In this document: positions 1-5,764 of the stretch, piece after piece
How the letters are laid out: every line of letters starts with the position of its first letter
How positions within the stretch are numbered: the first letter of the stretch is position 1
Assembly: GCA_947167725.1 (NCBI GenBank)
Contig: CAMVJF010000117.1
Coordinates: forward strand, 1-5,839
Direction: 5' to 3'
Length of the DNA: 5,839 bases
From: an uncultured Clostridia bacterium
Lineage (GTDB): Bacteria; Bacillota; Clostridia; Oscillospirales; Oscillospiraceae
Notes under the pieces: generated by a model
What the model was told of the DNA's origin: nothing
The model's database searches: none
Seen by the model: only the letters and a program-made list of their open reading frames with translations
Made by a program: the position numbers and the translations under genes

Positions 1-106
1 ATAAGTACTTTACGACTGTATCTGTGGAACTAACTGCAATTCCTTCAACAGCATGAAAAGACCTCCATCCAAAACTTCAAGTTATGATAAATAGAAACAA
101 AGGATA

Positions 107-136
107 TTGGACACTTCCGGGCGATTCGTCTACAAT
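107..136 (+). promoter_or_regulatory. Probable sigma-A promoter of the operon
   Basis: TTGGAC at 107-112 (four of six matches to TTGACA) and TACAAT at 131-136 (five of six matches to TATAAT) are separated by 18 bases. Transcription would start near 143, giving a leader of about 150 bases before the first gene. This is the best promoter match in the AT-richer left region and points at the operon. No second promoter of similar quality was seen between the genes, so a single transcript ending at the terminator near 5760 is likely. Confidence 0.5.
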
Positions 137-201
137 GTTTAAGGGGGAGAGTCCGCAACGGCGCGCAATCCGGCGCATCCCGGCAACTTCCTTACCGTTC
201 A

Positions 202-209
202 GTATATAC
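202..209. promoter_or_regulatory. Possible operator palindrome GTATATAC
   Basis: GTATATAC is a perfect 8-base palindrome in the untranslated leader, about 60 bases after the predicted transcription start. It is flanked by direct GTTC copies (197-200 and 210-213). GTATAC-like cores occur in operators of GntR-family regulators, which often control organic acid uptake genes. No regulator gene is in the window, and an 8-base palindrome can arise by chance, so this is only a candidate. Confidence 0.15.
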
Positions 210-295
210 GTTCCAGCGGCAAAAGGCAAGGGCTTCGTCCCGGCTCCTATTCGTGTGGAATATATTAGCAGCAAAAAGGGAAAGGAGACTTCGCC

Positions 296-1633
296 ATGGA
301 CGATCTGAAAAAGCGGATCAAGGCGCGGAGCGGGCGCATGATCGCCGAGCTCTGCGAGATCTGCCGTCAGCCGAGCATCTCGGCGAAAAACGAGGGCGTG
401 GAGGAATGCGCCGCCCTGATCGCGGAGAAACTGAAGCTGCGCGGCTTCGACGCCGAGGTCTGGGAACTCGAGGGCTCCAAGCCGGCGGTCTACGGTTATC
501 TCCCCGGCACGAGCGGAAAAACGCTGCTGTTCTACGGACACTACGACGTCGTCCCGGCCGAGCCGCTGGATAAATGGACCTATCCGCCCTTCGAGCCCAC
601 CGTGGACGGCGATCTGCTCTACGGCCGCGGCGTCGGCGATCACAAAAGCAGCTTCGTCGAGCGGCTGCACGCGGTCGACGTCCTGCTGGAGGAGGGCCCG
701 CTCCCCGTGGGCGTCAAGTTCTTCCTCGAGGGCGAGGAGGAGCTGGGAAGCCCGAACCTCGGGCGCATGATCGACGCGCACCGCGAGCAGCTCAAGGCGG
801 ACGCCTCGCTCTACGTCGGAGGCTTCAAGACCGACATGGGCAAGACGCAGATCCGTCTCGGCAAGAAGGGCAACCTCGCCGTCGAGCTCTCCGTCGCGAG
901 CATGAGCAAGGACACGCTCTCCTATCGCGCGGCGCTGCTGCCGAACGCGGCGTGGCGCCTGGTCAAGGCGCTCGCGACGCTGACGGACGAGAACGACCGC
1001 AGCGCGATCGACGGCTTCTTCGACACGGTGAAGGAACCCACGGCCTATGAGCGCAAGCTCGTCGAGTCCATCCCCTTCTCGGCGGACAAGCTGCGCGAAG
1101 CCTACGCCGTGGAGAAACTCAACGGCGGGCTCGACGGCGGCGAGGCCTCGCTCGCGGAAGTCTTTGCCCCGGTCTCCGTGCTCTGCAAGCTGCAGGCGGG
1201 CTTCCCCGGCAGCGGCTTCAAGGCGGTGCTGCCCTCCACGGCGGCGGCGCACATCGAGTTCCAGCTCGTGCCCGACCAGACGCCGGACGAGGTCCTCGCC
1301 CTGCTGCGCGCGCATCTCGACCGCCGGGGCTTTACGGACGTGCAGCTGCGCGTCATCAACTCCCTGAACGTCGGCCGCACCCCGGCGGACGCCCGGATCG
1401 CCCAGGTCGTGATCAACACGGCCCGCGAGGTCTACGGGGAGGATCCTGTGGTCGTCCCGCTCGCGGGCGGCGCCGGACCCTGGGAGCTGCTGTACAACAT
1501 CGGCATGCCCATCATTTCCGAACCGGGCGTCGCACACGCCGGCTCGAACTACCACGCGCCCAACGAGAACATCCGCATCTCCGACTACCTGCTCGGCGTC
1601 GAGCACATCGCGCGTCTGATCCAGTCGTTTTAA
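296..1633 (+). CDS. M20-family metallopeptidase homologue with altered active site
   Basis: This 445-residue cytoplasmic protein has no signal peptide and the usual length for the M20 dipeptidase/ArgE/DapE-like family, two-zinc enzymes that cleave peptide or N-acyl amide bonds. The start is set by AAGGAGA (282-288), seven bases before the ATG. Retained motifs are GHYDVVP (metal ligand H82, D84), GRGVGD (bridging D115), EGEEELGS (base E148, ligand E149), GGAGP (391-395) and HAPNE (ligand H420). Three expected residues are missing. The Asp/Glu ligand after strand 'LYV' is G175 (V174 precedes it), the His of the family DxHS motif is L208 within KDTLS, and the Arg of the 'DFRLVP' motif is Q323 in EFQLVP. 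Its amidase activity may therefore be changed or lost. It is first in the operon, 34 bases before tctC, so it probably acts on the imported compound or a product of it. Family assignment is firm; the substrate is unknown. Confidence 0.9.
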   Translation: MDDLKKRIKARSGRMIAELCEICRQPSISAKNEGVEECAALIAEKLKLRGFDAEVWELEGSKPAVYGYLPGTSGKTLLFYGHYDVVPAEPLDKWTYPPFEPTVDGDLLYGRGVGDHKSSFVERLHAVDVLLEEGPLPVGVKFFLEGEEELGSPNLGRMIDAHREQLKADASLYVGGFKTDMGKTQIRLGKKGNLAVELSVASMSKDTLSYRAALLPNAAWRLVKALATLTDENDRSAIDGFFDTVKEPTAYERKLVESIPFSADKLREAYAVEKLNGGLDGGEASLAEVFAPVSVLCKLQAGFPGSGFKAVLPSTAAAHIEFQLVPDQTPDEVLALLRAHLDRRGFTDVQLRVINSLNVGRTPADARIAQVVINTAREVYGEDPVVVPLAGGAGPWELLYNIGMPIISEPGVAHAGSNYHAPNENIRISDYLLGVEHIARLIQSF

Positions 1634-1667
1634 CCGATCCCATATAAAACTGAAAGGAGAACCCAAA

Positions 1668-2714
1668 ATGAAGAAACTCATCGCCCTGCTTCTTGCTCTT
1701 GTGATGGTCCTGGCTCTGGCGGCCTGCGGCACCGCAGCTCCCGCGCCGGCGCCCGCCGCGCAGGACACCGCGCCGAAGGAGGAGGCCGAGCCCGCTCCGG
1801 CGAGCGTCGACAACTTCCCCGAAAAGCCCCTGAAGGTCATCCTCGGCTATTCGCCCGGCGGCGGCGTCGACGTGTCCTTCCGCCTGCTCCAGCCCTATCT
1901 GGAGAAGGAGCTCGGCCAGCCCATCGAGATCGTCTACCGTGAGGGTGCGAGCGGCCAGATCGCCTGGACCGGCATCGCCGACGCCACGGCCGACGGCTAC
2001 ACCTTCGGCGTCTACGCCAGCCCGATGCTGGAGTTCAGCATCCTGACCCAGAATCCCTCCTACACCATCGAGAGCTTCGACTTCCTCGGCACCTACACCT
2101 CCGAGCCGCAGATCATGCTCGGCCAGAAGAACGAGACCCGCTGGTCCAACGTCGCGGAGCTGCTTGCCTACGCCAAGGATCACCCCGGCGAGGTCACCTT
2201 CTCCACCAACGGCACCCTGAACGACGCTTATCTCGGACTGAAGATCATTGAGGATCAGGCCGGCGTCGAGTTCAACATCATCCCCTTCGAGGGCGGCAAC
2301 CCTGCCCGCAGCGCGCTGGTCGGCGGCCACGTCGACGGCTGCGAGACCCAGCTCTTCTCCGCGCAGAGCGTGTGGAACGACACCGAGATCCTCGCGATCG
2401 TCTGGGAGAAGAACGAGTACACCAGCGTCACGAACGCCCCCACCTTCAATGAGGCCACCGGACTGAACGTCCCGAACCTCGGCCAGACCACGGGCTTCAT
2501 CCTGCCCGCCGGCGTCAAGACCGCGTTCCCCGAGCGTTATGAGAAGCTCCAGAGCGCGCTCGAGGCCGCCATGGCCAACCCGGACTATATCAAGGCGCTT
2601 GAAGAGGCCGGCCAGCTCGGCAAGGCGTACTTCCTCAACGCCGCGGACACCACCGAGGCCGTCGTTACCAACATGGGCCTCGTGGAGCAGTACAAGGATC
2701 TGTTCGCCGACTGA
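1668..2714 (+). CDS. tctC: TctC-family solute-binding lipoprotein of a tripartite tricarboxylate transporter
   Basis: This 348-residue extracytoplasmic receptor captures a carboxylate for TctA/TctB. It opens with a lipoprotein signal: Lys-Lys, a hydrophobic stretch, then the lipobox LAAC with Cys20 as the lipidation site, so it should be anchored to the outer face of the cytoplasmic membrane. An Ala/Pro/Glu-rich linker (about 21-47) follows. The Bug/TctC fold starts at FPEKPLKVILGYSPGGGVD (about 50-68), the usual first strand and ligand loop. ADGYTFGVY (about 107-115) matches the family 'DGYT' motif, and ILPAGVK (about 282-288) matches the conserved 'PAG' element. AAAGGAGA (1653-1660) lies seven bases before the ATG. 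Receptor, TctB and TctA occur in the order C-B-A, as in the classic Salmonella tctCBA operon. Known members bind citrate, dicarboxylates, aromatic acids or others, and the ligand here cannot be inferred. A 10-bp hairpin follows the stop. Confidence 0.93.
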   Translation: MKKLIALLLALVMVLALAACGTAAPAPAPAAQDTAPKEEAEPAPASVDNFPEKPLKVILGYSPGGGVDVSFRLLQPYLEKELGQPIEIVYREGASGQIAWTGIADATADGYTFGVYASPMLEFSILTQNPSYTIESFDFLGTYTSEPQIMLGQKNETRWSNVAELLAYAKDHPGEVTFSTNGTLNDAYLGLKIIEDQAGVEFNIIPFEGGNPARSALVGGHVDGCETQLFSAQSVWNDTEILAIVWEKNEYTSVTNAPTFNEATGLNVPNLGQTTGFILPAGVKTAFPERYEKLQSALEAAMANPDYIKALEEAGQLGKAYFLNAADTTEAVVTNMGLVEQYKDLFAD

Positions 2715-2737
2715 TCCGCAATCTCCTTTAGAACCAA

Positions 2738-2763
2738 CAGAGCCGCCTTTTCGGGCGGCTCTG
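2738..2763 (+). other. 10-bp intercistronic hairpin after tctC
   Basis: CAGAGCCGCC (2738-2747) pairs perfectly with GGCGGCTCTG (2754-2763) around the loop TTTTCG. No T tract follows; the next bases are CGAGGATAATGAC, which contain the tctB Shine-Dalgarno (GAGGA, 2765-2769). It is therefore unlikely to be an efficient intrinsic terminator. A stable hairpin just after a binding-protein gene can protect its 3' end from exonucleases and so raise receptor level over the membrane subunits. Because the 3' arm ends one base before the Shine-Dalgarno, it may also limit ribosome access to tctB. Confidence 0.75.
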
Positions 2764-2776
2764 CGAGGATAATGAC

Positions 2777-3286
2777 ATGAAAAAGAACAATCACTGGCTG
2801 AGATTCTTCTGGAGCAAGCTGACCGTGCCCGCGTTCATGGTCTTCTTCATCATCTCCTTCTTCGTAAGCAGTCACAGCCTTTCCAAAACAAGCACCCAAT
2901 ATCCGTATTTTCTGCTCATCGTCCTGTCGCTGCTCGTCCTGGTCATCCTGATCCGCGAATTCCGCGCCGATGCGCGCGAACGCGGCGCGGAAGAGGGCGG
3001 GACCGCGGAGGAAGAGAGCTCCGGCGGCTTTGCCGGCGCGTGCAAGAGGATCTGGGCGAAATGGTACAAGCAGATCGGCTTTGTATTCATCTCCCTTTTG
3101 TATATTGTTTTTATATACTATGTGGGCTATTATGTATCCACCTTCCTCTTCGCCTTCGCGCTCGCCCGCCTGCTGAAGGTCAGGCCCGTCCCGGCGCTCG
3201 CCGTCGCGGCCGGGATCACGGCGGTCACCTTCCTCATGCTGACCTTCTGGCTGAAGGTCAGCATGCCCGCCGGTCTGCTGATATAG
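2777..3286 (+). CDS. tctB: TctB-family small membrane subunit of the tripartite tricarboxylate transporter
   Basis: This 169-residue integral membrane protein has the usual TctB size. Hydrophobic segments are at about 15-33, 42-60, 99-117 and 138-158, with a further hydrophobic stretch at 118-133 that may extend or follow the third. A charged loop rich in Arg, Glu and Gly (about 60-98) separates the two halves. TctB sequences diverge strongly, so the call rests on size, topology and position between a clear TctC and a clear TctA more than on motifs. Its role in the complex is known to be essential in some systems but is mechanistically unclear. GAGGA lies seven bases before the ATG, directly after the hairpin that follows tctC. 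The tctA start is only 19 bases beyond its stop. An AT-rich patch around 3080-3135 encodes the Phe/Ile/Tyr-rich third segment. Confidence 0.85.
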   Translation: MKKNNHWLRFFWSKLTVPAFMVFFIISFFVSSHSLSKTSTQYPYFLLIVLSLLVLVILIREFRADARERGAEEGGTAEEESSGGFAGACKRIWAKWYKQIGFVFISLLYIVFIYYVGYYVSTFLFAFALARLLKVRPVPALAVAAGITAVTFLMLTFWLKVSMPAGLLI

Positions 3287-3305
3287 CCGCGAGGGGAGGA
3301 GAACG

Positions 3306-4691
3306 ATGGAACTTCTGCAACAGCTTGCCTCGGCTTTTCTCAGCCTGTTTTCCTGGCAGTATCTCGGCCTGATCCTGCTGGGCACCTTCGTCGGCGTCAT
3401 CGTCGGCGCGCTGCCGGGCTTCGCCTCCGGCAACGCCCTGGCGATCATGCTGCCCATGACGGTGGTCTTCGAGCCCGCGGCGGCGCTGATCTTCATGTCC
3501 TCGCTGTATATGGGCTCGGCGTACGGCGGCAGCATCACCGCCATTCTGATCAACACCCCCGGCACGCCCGACGCCACCGTGACCGCGATCGACGGCTATC
3601 CGATGGCGCGCCGCGGCATGGCGGACGAGGCGATGGGCATCTCGCTCGGCGCCTCCTGCCTGGGCGGCCTGCTCTCGATCCTGATGGTCGTGCTGATCAT
3701 CCAGCCGATGAGCAAGTTCACGCTGGCCTTCGGCCCCTATGAAATGTTCGCCGTGGGCATTTTCGGTCTGTCGATCATCGCCGTCATCCTCGGCGGCGAC
3801 ACGGTCAAGGGCCTTGCGGCGGCCGTGCTCGGCATGCTCTTCGCCTCAATGGGCGCCGACCCGGCCAAGGGTATGGCGCGTCTGACCTTCGGCTTCATCC
3901 AGCTCTACGACACGATCCCCTTCGTCCCGGCGGTCATCGGCCTGTTTGCCTTCTCCGAGTTCATGTTCATGGTGGATAAGGAGCAGGTCGCCACCGACAA
4001 GCTCCGCGCGATGGACGTGGGCAAGGTCAAAAACGTCTGGCGCGGCGTCGTCACGGCGATCAAAAAGCCGCTCGCGGTCCTGCGCGCCTCGGTGATCGGC
4101 TTCGTTGTCGGCGTCATCCCCGGCATGGGCATGGCGGTCGCGACCTTTGCCAGCTACGGCATCGCGAAAAACACCAGCAAGCACCCGGAGGACTTCGGCA
4201 CCGGCATCCCGGAGGGCGTCATCGCCGCCGAGGGCTGCAACAACGCGGTGGTCTCGGGCTCGCTGGTCCCGACCTTCGCCCTGGGCATCCCGGGCAGCTC
4301 CACCACGGCCGTGATGATGGCCGCGCTGATGCTGCACGGCGTGGTCCCCGGTCCGGAGCTGATGCGCAATTACGGCTTCACCGTCTACCAGGTCTTCGGA
4401 TGCCTGCTGCTGGCCGTGGTCATCATGTTCCTCATCGGACTGTTCCTGGCCAAGTGGCTCTCGAAGATCACGATCATCCCCAACAACATCCTCGTCCCGA
4501 TCATCAGCGTGCTGATCTTCCTCGGCGCCTTCGCCTGCCGCCAGGTGTTCTTCGACATCGGACTGATGTTCTTCTTCGGCATCCTGGGCTACGCCATGCG
4601 CAAGCAGGGCTATCCGACGGTGCCGCTGCTGCTCGGCCTGATCATCGGGCCGACGGTCGAATCGAACATGATGCGCGTGCTGCGCATGTGA
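3306..4691 (+). CDS. tctA: TctA-family large permease subunit of the tripartite tricarboxylate transporter, apparently lacking its last helix
   Basis: This 461-residue polytopic permease forms the transport path with TctB. The family's two related halves are both visible. The first has GALPGFASGNA (34-44) and YMGSAYGGSITAIL (68-81), then NTPGTPDATVTAIDGYP (83-99). The second has IGFVVGVIPGMG (264-275), EGVIAAEGCNNAV (303-315) and LGIPGSSTTAV (326-336). About ten to twelve hydrophobic segments are spread along the chain. The ATG follows a very strong AGGGGAGGAGA (3292-3302). The protein is shorter than the usual ~500 residues. It stops at ...VESNMMRVLRM, just where family members continue with a short linker, 'F..RPI' and a final helix. 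That missing tail seems to be encoded by the overlapping small ORF that starts at 4688. Coupling to a sodium or proton gradient is assumed from the family. Confidence 0.95.
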   Translation: MELLQQLASAFLSLFSWQYLGLILLGTFVGVIVGALPGFASGNALAIMLPMTVVFEPAAALIFMSSLYMGSAYGGSITAILINTPGTPDATVTAIDGYPMARRGMADEAMGISLGASCLGGLLSILMVVLIIQPMSKFTLAFGPYEMFAVGIFGLSIIAVILGGDTVKGLAAAVLGMLFASMGADPAKGMARLTFGFIQLYDTIPFVPAVIGLFAFSEFMFMVDKEQVATDKLRAMDVGKVKNVWRGVVTAIKKPLAVLRASVIGFVVGVIPGMGMAVATFASYGIAKNTSKHPEDFGTGIPEGVIAAEGCNNAVVSGSLVPTFALGIPGSSTTAVMMAALMLHGVVPGPELMRNYGFTVYQVFGCLLLAVVIMFLIGLFLAKWLSKITIIPNNILVPIISVLIFLGAFACRQVFFDIGLMFFFGILGYAMRKQGYPTVPLLLGLIIGPTVESNMMRVLRM

Positions 4692-4792
4692 CGCGGCAAT
4701 TCATCTCCAGCCCCATCTGCATCGTGCTTTGGCTGGCGGTGCTCGCAAGCCTTACCCTGCCCTTCTTCCTGAAGAAAAAGAAAAAGAGCTGA
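4688..4792 (+). CDS. Small single-helix membrane peptide, probable detached C-terminal tail of TctA
   Basis: This 34-codon frame starts at GTG 4688-4690, whose bases overlap the tctA stop as GTGA, the classic four-base arrangement for translational coupling. It reads (M)TRQFISSPIC, then one hydrophobic helix (about residues 10-28), then five consecutive lysines and a final serine, which predicts a cytoplasmic C-terminus. No separate Shine-Dalgarno is evident, so reinitiation after TctA is the likely entry. The motif F-I-S-S-P-I followed by a Leu-rich helix and a Pro resembles the 'F..RPI' tail that ends normal TctA proteins. TctA plus this peptide gives 495 residues, the usual family length. 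It could be a functional split subunit, the result of an old small deletion with frameshift, or a sequencing error. No slippery heptamer for programmed -1 frameshifting is visible. Expression as a peptide is inference. Confidence 0.55.
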   Translation: MTRQFISSPICIVLWLAVLASLTLPFFLKKKKKS

Positions 4793-4810
4793 GAGACCCG
4801 CGAAGGTCTC
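4793..4810 (+). other. Short intercistronic hairpin before the lyase gene
   Basis: GAGACC (4793-4798) pairs with GGTCTC (4805-4810) around the loop CGCGAA, starting one base after the small ORF's stop codon. There is no T tract, so it is not a terminator. With a 6-bp stem it may be incidental, or a weak mRNA processing or stability element between the transporter and the lyase gene. Confidence 0.4.
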
Positions 4811-4816
4811 CCGCCC

Positions 4817-4822
4817 GGAGGG
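4817..4822 (+). promoter_or_regulatory. Shine-Dalgarno that sets the lyase start
   Basis: GGAGGG lies five bases before ATG 4828. The same frame is open further upstream to an ATG at 4729, which would add 33 residues. Those residues overlap the small membrane ORF in another frame, are charged and low-complexity, and precede the normal beginning of the family fold. The 4828 start is therefore chosen. Confidence 0.8.
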
Positions 4823-4827
4823 ATCCC

Positions 4828-5691
4828 ATGAACAAAAGGAAAAAGCTGCGGGAGCTGATCACAGACTCCCGGACCTACTACGTCCCCGGCGTATTCGACT
4901 GTATCGGCGCGATCTCGGCCGAACAGACCGGCTTTGAGACGGTCTCGATCTCGGGCAACGCGATCGCGGCCTCCGTCTTCGGTCTGCCGGACCTGGGGCT
5001 CATCACGATGAGCGAGGTCGTCGAGGCCTCGGCGCGCATCGCCGCAAGCGTCACGATCCCCGTGATCGCCGACGCAGACACGGGCTACGGCACGGCGATG
5101 AACTTCCGCCGCACGGTGGAGTGCTTCGAGCGCCGCGGCATCGCGGGCATCCATGTGGAGGACCAGATCTCGCCGAAGAAGTGCGCCTATTACGGCGGCC
5201 TGCATGAGGTCGTCCCCGCCGAGGAGCAGGTCAAAAAGCTCAAGGCCGGGCTCGACGCGCGCGAAGACCCCGACTTCTGCGTGATCGCGCGGACCGACGC
5301 CCTCGTCAGCTTCGGCGTCGAGGAGGCGGTGCGCCGCGCGAACCTCTATCTCGAGGCGGGCGCGGACATGGCCTTCGTCGTCGGCTGCAGGACGCGGCAG
5401 GAGATGGAGACGCTCGCGCGCCGCGTCGAAGGCCCGCTCATGGTCATCATCAACGACACGAGCGAGCTCAATCGCTTTACGAAGCAGGACTTCGCCGACA
5501 TGGGCGTCAAGTTCGTCATGTATGCCGCGACGCTGCGCTGCCTCCAGCTGCGCCAGTCGCGCGAGGCGCTCGCCGCCCTGCGCGAGGCGGGCAACACCCG
5601 CGCGGTGCTCGGCCGTCTCGCCTCCGCCGCCGAGTTCCAGGCCCTGACGGGTCTCGAGGCGGCGCAGGAGCTCGAGCGCAGATTCAGCTGA
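4828..5691 (+). CDS. PEP mutase/isocitrate lyase superfamily enzyme (2-methylisocitrate/dimethylmalate lyase-like)
   Basis: This 287-residue cytoplasmic TIM-barrel enzyme belongs to the family that forms or breaks C-C or P-C bonds next to a 2-oxo acid, usually with Mg2+. The order of motifs fits: PGVFDCIGA (20-28), SGNAIAAS (42-49), FGLPDLG (51-57), the metal-binding DADTGYG (82-88; D82, D84), HVEDQ (109-113; E111), PKKCAYYGG (116-124) and ARTDA (154-158; R155). C119 occupies the place of the catalytic Cys in the KKCGH signature of lyases, so a lyase is more likely than a PEP mutase. However, GH is replaced by A120-Y121, the conserved Glu near 'AGAD..F.E' is V185, and the usual Asn after 'P.L' appears as I207. 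The substrate may therefore be unusual. Known relatives split 2-methylisocitrate, 2,3-dimethylmalate or oxaloacetate. As the last gene of the operon, it probably cleaves the imported carboxylate or a derivative. Confidence 0.88.
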   Translation: MNKRKKLRELITDSRTYYVPGVFDCIGAISAEQTGFETVSISGNAIAASVFGLPDLGLITMSEVVEASARIAASVTIPVIADADTGYGTAMNFRRTVECFERRGIAGIHVEDQISPKKCAYYGGLHEVVPAEEQVKKLKAGLDAREDPDFCVIARTDALVSFGVEEAVRRANLYLEAGADMAFVVGCRTRQEMETLARRVEGPLMVIINDTSELNRFTKQDFADMGVKFVMYAATLRCLQLRQSREALAALREAGNTRAVLGRLASAAEFQALTGLEAAQELERRFS

Positions 5692-5692
5692 T

Positions 5693-5707
5693 CGCCGCCC
5701 CGCGGCG
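5693..5707 (+). other. GC-rich hairpin directly after the lyase gene
   Basis: CGCCGC (5693-5698) pairs with GCGGCG (5702-5707) around CCC, and a shifted pairing of GCCGCC (5694-5699) with GGCGGC (5704-5709) is equally possible. It starts one base after the stop codon and has no T tract. It probably supports the 3' end of the message ahead of the main terminator. Confidence 0.45.
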
Positions 5708-5726
5708 GCAGAGCGCCCAACACAGT

Positions 5727-5762
5727 CGGCCCCCGTCCTTCCGGACGGGGGCCGTTTCTTTT
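5727..5762 (+). terminator. Intrinsic terminator of the operon
   Basis: CGGCCCCCGTCC (5727-5738) pairs perfectly with GGACGGGGGCCG (5743-5754) around the tetraloop TTCC, and TTTCTTTT (5755-5762) follows. A 12-bp GC-rich stem plus T tract 36 bases after the lyase stop is a textbook factor-independent terminator and marks the end of the operon. Confidence 0.95.
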
Positions 5763-5764
5763 CT

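Larger units (their letters stand above)
1..295. other. Left intergenic/leader region, no supported gene
   Basis: No convincing gene lies in these 295 bases. By hand count positions 1-120 are about 37% GC and 121-295 about 53%, both below the GC-rich operon that follows. A + strand frame from ATG 84 to 308 is open for 74 codons. It has no ribosome binding site, contains the likely promoter inside it, and runs through the Shine-Dalgarno sequence of the next gene, so I do not call it. The opposite strand is also open across the same stretch. At the left edge, the minus strand has a GGAGG (66-62) seven bases before an ATG (54-52), but that frame stops after 14 codons. The rest is best read as promoter plus an untranslated leader of roughly 150 bases, perhaps containing a dispersed repeat or the remains of another gene. 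Confidence 0.6.

Noticed and set aside
3..56. Open + strand frame at the left edge ending in TGA 54-56
   Set aside because: Only 17 codons are visible and no family is recognisable, so a partial upstream gene cannot be supported.
84..308. 74-codon + strand frame before the M20 gene
   Set aside because: No ribosome binding site, it contains the likely promoter, and it overlaps the M20 Shine-Dalgarno and start. Kept only as a possible repeat in the findings.
77..1840. 587-codon open frame on the minus strand opposite the M20 gene
   Set aside because: It is antisense to a gene with clear family motifs, crosses gene boundaries, and encodes Arg/Asp/Val-rich low-information sequence typical of GC-rich shadow frames.
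3081..3120. AT-rich patch in tctB with TATACT resembling a -10 box
   Set aside because: No -35 element at 16-18 bases. The AT richness follows from Phe, Ile and Tyr codons of a transmembrane segment.
2585..3577. 330-codon minus-strand frame spanning tctB
   Set aside because: It passes through the tctC-tctB hairpin and three + strand genes with good start sites; no family motif seen.
4400..4792. 130-codon + strand frame whose 3' part is the small ORF
   Set aside because: The part before 4688 is out of frame within conserved TctA sequence and is Arg/His/Pro-rich shadow. Only the section from GTG 4688 is plausible coding.
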